Below, in pieces: positions 12,830-17,117 of a DNA stretch of 17,117 bases. The DNA is from Bacteroidota bacterium. GTDB taxonomy: Bacteria > Bacteroidota > Bacteroidia > Flavobacteriales_F > PHOS-HE28. Every line of letters begins with the position of its first letter. The stretch's first letter is position 1. The notes beneath the pieces are model-generated. The model did no database searches, was not told the origin of the DNA, and saw nothing but the letters and a program-made list of their open reading frames with translations. The stretch is from positions 1 to 17,117 of the forward strand of contig JAEZAU010000113.1 in assembly GCA_023430325.1 (NCBI GenBank), given 5' to 3'. A program made the translations under genes and the position numbers.

Positions 12830-15424
12830 ATGGACGCAAAATTTTCTCCCCGGGTACGCGATGTCATCACCTTCAGCAGGGAAGAGGCATTGCGGCTGGG
12901 ACACAATTACATCGGCATTGAGCACATCCTGCTGGGGCTCATCCGCGAAGGTGAAGGCAATGCGGTGAAGATCCTGCAGCGTCTGGAGGTGGACCTCGAT
13001 GAGCTGCGTAAGGTCGTGGAGGGTTCCATGGAACCCGCATCTGCCATGCGCCCCCCAGAGAAGGACAAGATCACACTGATCAAGCAGGCGGAGAAGATGC
13101 TCAAGATCACCTTTCTTGAAGCCAAGCTTTTCAAGAGTCCGCACATCGATACCGAACATCTTCTGCTCAGCATGCTGAAGGACGAGGATAACCTGGCCAC
13201 GCGCACACTGCACAAATTCCATGTGGATTATGAAAGCGTGAAGCATGAGGTCGATGCCATTTTGGCCGATGGTGGACCTTCCGCTGACAGCTACAGCAGC
13301 AGCAAGCCCAAAGCGCAGGGACCGCAAAGTGCGGATGATGATGACGATGATAGCGGTGGTAGTTTCAGTACTGGCGGAGGCAGCAGGAAACAAGGCGATA
13401 CCAAGAGCAAGACCCCGGTACTGGACAATTTCGGCCGTGATCTCACCAAGCTCGCAGAGGATGGAAAGCTCGATCCGATCGTGGGCCGCGAGAAAGAGAT
13501 CGAGCGTGTAAGCCAGATCCTTTCACGCCGCAAAAAGAACAATCCGGTTCTGATCGGCGAACCTGGTGTAGGTAAGAGCGCGATAGCGGAAGGTCTTGCG
13601 CTACGCATCATTCAGCGGAAAGTGAGCCGCGTGCTGTTCAACAAGCGCATCGTCGCACTGGACATCGCCAGTCTTGTGGCCGGAACCAAATACCGTGGCC
13701 AGTTCGAAGAGCGCATGAAGGCGGTGATGAACGAGCTGGAGAACAGCCCGGACGTGATCCTTTTCATCGATGAGATCCACACGATCGTGGGCGCCGGTGG
13801 TGCCAGCGGATCGCTCGATGCCAGCAACATGTTCAAGCCTGCGCTTGCACGTGGCGAGATCCAATGCATCGGGGCAACCACGCTTGATGAATACCGCCAG
13901 TACATCGAGAAGGACGGAGCATTGGAACGCCGCTTCCAGAAAGTTTTGGTGGAACCGACTTCCGTTGATGAAACGATCCAGATCCTCAACAACATCAAGG
14001 AGAAGTACGAGGATCACCACAATGTGAACTACACCGATGAGGCAATTTCCGCCTGCGTGAAGCTCACCAACCGCTACATCACAGACCGGCATCTGCCGGA
14101 CAAGGCGATCGATGCGCTGGATGAGGCAGGCAGCCGTGTGCACATCAGCAACATCGTGGTGCCGAAGAACATCCTCGAAGTGGAACAGAAGATCGAGGAG
14201 ATCAAAGAGGAAAAGAACAAGGTGGTACGCAGCCAGCGCTACGAGGAAGCTGCGAAGCTCCGCGATCGTGAACGGCAACTTTTGGAGGAACTGGAAAGGG
14301 CGAAAAAGCAGTGGGAGGAAGAAAGCCGCAACAACCGCACGGTCGTAAGCGAAGAGAATGTAGCGGAGGTAGTGGCCATGATGAGCGGCATTCCGGTGAA
14401 CCGCATCGCGGAAAAGGAAAGCGGCAAGCTCAAGCGGATGAAGGAGGAAATGGTCGGCAAGGTGATCGGCCAGGACCAAGCGGTAGCTAAAGTGGTGAAG
14501 GCCATCCAACGCAACCGTGCCGGCCTGAAAGATCCGAACCGCCCGATCGGAAGCTTCATCTTCCTCGGTCCTACCGGCGTTGGTAAGACACAGCTGGCGA
14601 AGGAGCTTGCACGCTACATGTTCGATACCGAGGATGCATTGATACGGATCGACATGAGCGAATACATGGAGAAGTTCTCCGTGAGCCGCTTGATCGGTGC
14701 GCCTCCGGGCTATGTGGGGTATGAAGAAGGTGGTCAACTCACGGAAAAAGTGCGCCGCCGCCCCTACTCCATCATCCTGCTCGATGAGATCGAAAAGGCG
14801 CATCCTGACGTATTCAACTTGCTGCTGCAGGCGCTGGATGATGGCAAAATGACCGATAGCCTCGGCCGCCACATCGATTTCAAGAACGCGATCATCATCA
14901 TGACCTCGAACATAGGGGCGCGTGATCTGAGCGACTTCGGGAAAGGGGTCGGCTTCGGCACAACAGCGAAGGCCGAGCAGCAGGAAGAGAGCAACCGTGG
15001 TGTGATCGAGAAGGCGTTGAAGAAGGCGTTCGCTCCGGAATTCCTCAACCGGATCGATGATATCATCATCTTCAATACCCTCAAGCGCGAAGACATCCAC
15101 AAGATCATCGATATCGAACTGGGCCACCTCTACAAGCGCATCGCCGAGCTCGGCTACGAGTTGAAGCTGACAGATGATGCCAAGGACTTCCTCAGCGAAA
15201 AAGGCTACGACGAGAAGTTCGGTGCCCGTCCGCTGAAGCGTGCGATCCAGAAATACATTGAGGATCCGATGGCCGAAGAGATCATCAATCAGAGCATCGA
15301 GGAAGGCGACAAGATCGTCGTTGGCCTGAACAAGGACAAGAGCGATGTTCAGGTGAAAGTGACCAAAGGCAAGAAGAGAACGGCCAAGGCCGACGGTGAT
15401 AAGGATGCGCCGGCCGAAGGCTAA
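12830..15424 (+). CDS. clpC: ATP-dependent Clp protease ATP-binding subunit ClpC
   Basis: ClpC is a hexameric AAA+ unfoldase that feeds proteins to ClpP. From ATG 12830 it has 864 residues. Two Clp-N repeats cover about 1-145 (FSREEALRLGHNYIGIEHILLGLI, then a second copy around SPHIDTEHLLLSML). A linker at about 146-195 is Ser/Gly-rich with six consecutive Asp. AAA1 has Walker A GEPGVGKS (243-250) and Walker B LFIDEIH (311-317). The middle coiled coil with a UVR-like motif (RYEEAAKLRDRE, 470-481) is of ClpC rather than ClpB length. AAA2 has Walker A GPTGVGKT (580-587), pore loop GYVG (627-630), Walker B ILLDEIEKA (649-657) and the ClpP-docking VGF loop (707-709). The frame is open 486 bp further upstream, antisense to gyrA, but homology begins at MDAKFSPRVRDVI. 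A strong terminator follows. Confidence 0.96.
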   Translation: MDAKFSPRVRDVITFSREEALRLGHNYIGIEHILLGLIREGEGNAVKILQRLEVDLDELRKVVEGSMEPASAMRPPEKDKITLIKQAEKMLKITFLEAKLFKSPHIDTEHLLLSMLKDEDNLATRTLHKFHVDYESVKHEVDAILADGGPSADSYSSSKPKAQGPQSADDDDDDSGGSFSTGGGSRKQGDTKSKTPVLDNFGRDLTKLAEDGKLDPIVGREKEIERVSQILSRRKKNNPVLIGEPGVGKSAIAEGLALRIIQRKVSRVLFNKRIVALDIASLVAGTKYRGQFEERMKAVMNELENSPDVILFIDEIHTIVGAGGASGSLDASNMFKPALARGEIQCIGATTLDEYRQYIEKDGALERRFQKVLVEPTSVDETIQILNNIKEKYEDHHNVNYTDEAISACVKLTNRYITDRHLPDKAIDALDEAGSRVHISNIVVPKNILEVEQKIEEIKEEKNKVVRSQRYEEAAKLRDRERQLLEELERAKKQWEEESRNNRTVVSEENVAEVVAMMSGIPVNRIAEKESGKLKRMKEEMVGKVIGQDQAVAKVVKAIQRNRAGLKDPNRPIGSFIFLGPTGVGKTQLAKELARYMFDTEDALIRIDMSEYMEKFSVSRLIGAPPGYVGYEEGGQLTEKVRRRPYSIILLDEIEKAHPDVFNLLLQALDDGKMTDSLGRHIDFKNAIIIMTSNIGARDLSDFGKGVGFGTTAKAEQQEESNRGVIEKALKKAFAPEFLNRIDDIIIFNTLKREDIHKIIDIELGHLYKRIAELGYELKLTDDAKDFLSEKGYDEKFGARPLKRAIQKYIEDPMAEEIINQSIEEGDKIVVGLNKDKSDVQVKVTKGKKRTAKADGDKDAPAEG

Positions 15425-15444
15425 TTGTTAGTGCAGTCCGACTG

Positions 15445-15474
15445 AAAAAGCCCTGGCGAGAGCCGGGGCTTTTT
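15445..15474. terminator. Strong bidirectional terminator after clpC
   Basis: AAAAAGCCC (15445-15453) pairs with GGGCTTTTT (15466-15474), with an inner GGC/GCC and a T-G pair, around a GAGA tetraloop. A T5 run ends the stem on both strands, so it can stop clpC transcripts and those of the convergent membrane-protein gene, whose stop is 73 bp away. The remainder of this gap holds nothing I recognise. Confidence 0.9.
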
Positions 15475-15546
15475 CTTACTGGAGATCTTACAGTCACATA
15501 TTGCCACGGTTGCTGGATCAGGCCGCAGGCTTCGCGAAAGTGGTCG

Positions 15547-16095
15547 TTATCCGACTGCCCGCGCCTTCGCGATGAGATCATCAATATTCAAACTCGTTCT
15601 CTTGCGAAGCATCTCAAACAGATGGTCCCCTCCTACCCAATAAGCATTGATCTTTAGAACACGTTCATCGACAGTTCTGAAATAGATCATCTTGCTGATA
15701 GGATGCACCTTCCCGGAAACCAACTCTTCCCATCCACAATGAACAATGCGGCCGTTACCATGGGTTACTTCAAAATATTGATCATTGAACATTATCCGGC
15801 AGTTGCGAGCATCTCGTACCAGAATGTAACCTCCAAGAATAAATCCTGATGAAAGCAATGTAATGAAGGCGCTAACAATCCATTCAGAAGTAGTGATGAG
15901 AGCAAATGCGCCTGCCAAGAACACTGCTCCTAACAAGACGCTGAACCAACCGAGGTAGAGAAAGAACTTCGGCTGCCTCAGCATCGTCCAACCATCCTTT
16001 GCATCAGGCGGAATACTGCCCTGTTTAGCGATCTTGTTCATCAAGACCGTAAGGATGATCGGAACGATCAGATAAATTATCCAACTAGTACTCAT
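15547..16095 (-). CDS. Hypothetical membrane protein with three N-terminal helices and a soluble C-terminal domain
   Basis: I do not recognise this 182-residue protein. Hydrophobic segments at about 4-20, 45-67 and 71-93 suggest three transmembrane helices; the segment between the first two is polar. Residues ~98-182 look soluble and strand-rich (CRIMFNDQYFEVTHGNGRIVHCGWEELVSGKVHPISKMIYFRTVDERVLKIN), a pattern seen in small PH-like bacterial domains attached to membrane helices, though this is a weak impression. GC is about 38-45% in the stretches counted, clearly below neighbours, and its upstream gap is AT-rich. It follows the CoA-transferase gene by 43 bp on the same strand. A recently acquired or lineage-specific gene is plausible. 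Several in-frame features (clear start, no internal stops, membrane pattern) argue that it is real. Confidence 0.72.
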   Translation of the reverse strand: MSTSWIIYLIVPIILTVLMNKIAKQGSIPPDAKDGWTMLRQPKFFLYLGWFSVLLGAVFLAGAFALITTSEWIVSAFITLLSSGFILGGYILVRDARNCRIMFNDQYFEVTHGNGRIVHCGWEELVSGKVHPISKMIYFRTVDERVLKINAYWVGGDHLFEMLRKRTSLNIDDLIAKARAVG

Positions 16096-16138
16096 GCATG
16101 AAAATTATGATTTTGCGCAATCTAATTGATCGACCCGA

Positions 16139-17117
16139 TCAACCCCCGAACCGCTCCCGCGCCGCCCGCTCCAGCTCCTCCCGGTGATCGGGATGCGCGA
16201 TCGCGATCAACGCTTCCGCACGTTGCCGCAGGTTCCGGCCGTACAGATACGCCACGCCGAATTCCGTCACCACGTAATGCACATGCGCCCGCGTTGTGAC
16301 AACACCTGCGCCCTGCTTCAGGAAAGGCACGATCTTGCTTTTCCCTTTTCCCGTGCTTGATGGCATCGCGATGATTGGCTTTCCGCCCTTGCTCAACGCG
16401 GCACCGCGCATGAAATCCATCTGACCACCCACGCCGGAATATTGGTACGTGCCGATGCTGTCCGCGCACACTTGGCCGGTGATGTCGATCTCGATCGCAC
16501 TGTTGATCGCCACAACCTTCGGGTTCTCGCGTATCACCGCGCCATCGTTCACGTACTGCGCATCCAGGAAGGCGAACTGCGGCGCATCATCGATCAGATC
16601 ATAGAGTTCGCGCGATCCGATCGCGAAACTGGTGACGATCCTGTTCGGATGCTTCTTCTTGAAACGATTGGTGATCACCCCGCGCCGCAGCAGATCGATG
16701 ATGCCGTTGCTGCACATCTCCGTATGGATCCCAAGGTCCTTGTGACCGGTGAGGCTCGCGAGCACCGCATCGGGAATGGCACCGATCCCCATTTGCAATG
16801 TGGCCCCATCCTCCACCAATTCCGCGCACAACTGGCCGATCCGCCTTTCGCAGTCGGTGATCTTCGTGCGATAATCCACTTCCGGCAACGGATCGTTCAC
16901 TTCAACGACTGACGCGAATTTGCTGATGTGTACATGCCCTTCACCATGCGTGCGCGGCATGTTCGGATTGATCTGCGCGATCACCGTCTTCGCGTTTCGT
17001 ACCGCCGATCGGGCCACATCCACCGACACGCCCAACGAGCAAAAGCCATGTTTGTCCGGCGGCGAAACGTGCACAAGTGCAACATCGATCGGCATGTTGC
17101 CGCTATCGAAAAGTCGC
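16139..17117 (-). CDS. Acetyl-CoA hydrolase/4-hydroxybutyrate CoA-transferase family protein, N-terminus outside window
   Basis: The frame stays open to the window edge: before the internal ATG at 17095 the codons read RLFDSGN, followed by MPIDVALVHVSPPDKHGFCSLGVSVD, a conserved core segment of this family. About 325 of the usual ~430 residues are visible. Key parts are the glycine loop LQMGIGAIPDAVL, the catalytic glutamate in GIHTEMCSNG, the GVGGQMDFMRGA loop that holds the CoA thioester, and AHVHYVVTEFGVAYLYG. These enzymes move CoA between short-chain acids via a glutamyl-CoA intermediate. Which acids (acetate, 4-hydroxybutyrate, butyrate, succinate) cannot be decided from the sequence. 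The start in the window is not the true one. The protein ends RFGG, with the TGA at 16139-16141, and no neighbouring pathway gene is visible. Confidence 0.93.
   Translation of the reverse strand, partial: RLFDSGNMPIDVALVHVSPPDKHGFCSLGVSVDVARSAVRNAKTVIAQINPNMPRTHGEGHVHISKFASVVEVNDPLPEVDYRTKITDCERRIGQLCAELVEDGATLQMGIGAIPDAVLASLTGHKDLGIHTEMCSNGIIDLLRRGVITNRFKKKHPNRIVTSFAIGSRELYDLIDDAPQFAFLDAQYVNDGAVIRENPKVVAINSAIEIDITGQVCADSIGTYQYSGVGGQMDFMRGAALSKGGKPIIAMPSSTGKGKSKIVPFLKQGAGVVTTRAHVHYVVTEFGVAYLYGRNLRQRAEALIAIAHPDHREELERAARERFGG

Noticed and set aside
13601..15127. Long open frame (508 codons) on the minus strand inside clpC
   Set aside because: It mirrors clpC codon usage (leucine, histidine and aspartate-rich shadow), has no recognisable domain and is fully antisense to a certain gene.
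1..17117. tRNA/rRNA genes, CRISPR arrays, integrases or phage genes
   Set aside because: Searched by eye on both strands for T-loop-like sequences, regularly spaced repeats and recombinase motifs; none found.

Overview
The window looks like chromosomal DNA of a Bacteroidota bacterium, most likely from a Flavobacteriales-type lineage with GC in the mid-50s. Four things point there. Promoters fit the -33 TTG / -7 TAnnTTTG pattern, and there is almost no Shine-Dalgarno signal. bS16 carries a long C-terminal tail. clpC and gyrA are divergent, with a TPR gene fused translationally to the end of gyrA. A structured intergenic repeat of a kind I associate with this phylum occurs twice. The genus cannot be read from the sequence.

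Layout. 1-458: C-terminal end of a DegT/DnrJ/EryC1/StrS sugar aminotransferase, followed by repeat copy 1 and the rpsP promoter. 720-2431: rpsP (bS16) and rimM, normally neighbours, separated by a lower-GC, opposite-strand MarR-family gene that has a near-identical 22-bp palindrome at each end. 2470-3354: repeat copy 2 and a secreted alpha/beta-hydrolase esterase on the minus strand. 3415-4953: a HerA-like (DUF853-type) ATPase, divergent from the esterase. 5001-6346: a minus-strand pair, a lipoprotein followed by a membrane zinc metallopeptidase. 6483-8627: a membrane-anchored SRPBCC + GyrI-like protein, then a dipeptide (L-Ala-D/L-Glu) epimerase, with a terminator between them that abuts the second gene's promoter. 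8757-12580: gyrA plus an ATGA-overlapping secreted TPR gene on the minus strand. 12830-15424: clpC, divergent from gyrA. 15547-17117: a lower-GC orphan membrane protein and the C-terminal three-quarters of an acetyl-CoA hydrolase/4-hydroxybutyrate CoA-transferase, both minus strand.

Most of the window is housekeeping: translation (rpsP, rimM), DNA topology (gyrA), proteolysis (clpC) and peptidoglycan-peptide recycling (epimerase). I do not see a multi-gene defence or biosynthetic system. The least explained signals are regulatory: the palindrome-bracketed MarR gene inside the rpsP-rimM locus; the two structured repeats placed 19-20 nt after stop codons with compensatory hairpins; an inverted repeat enclosing the clpC -7 element; a triple CCGAAAG iteration in the gyrA leader; and a strong excess of GATC. 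All counts were made by eye.
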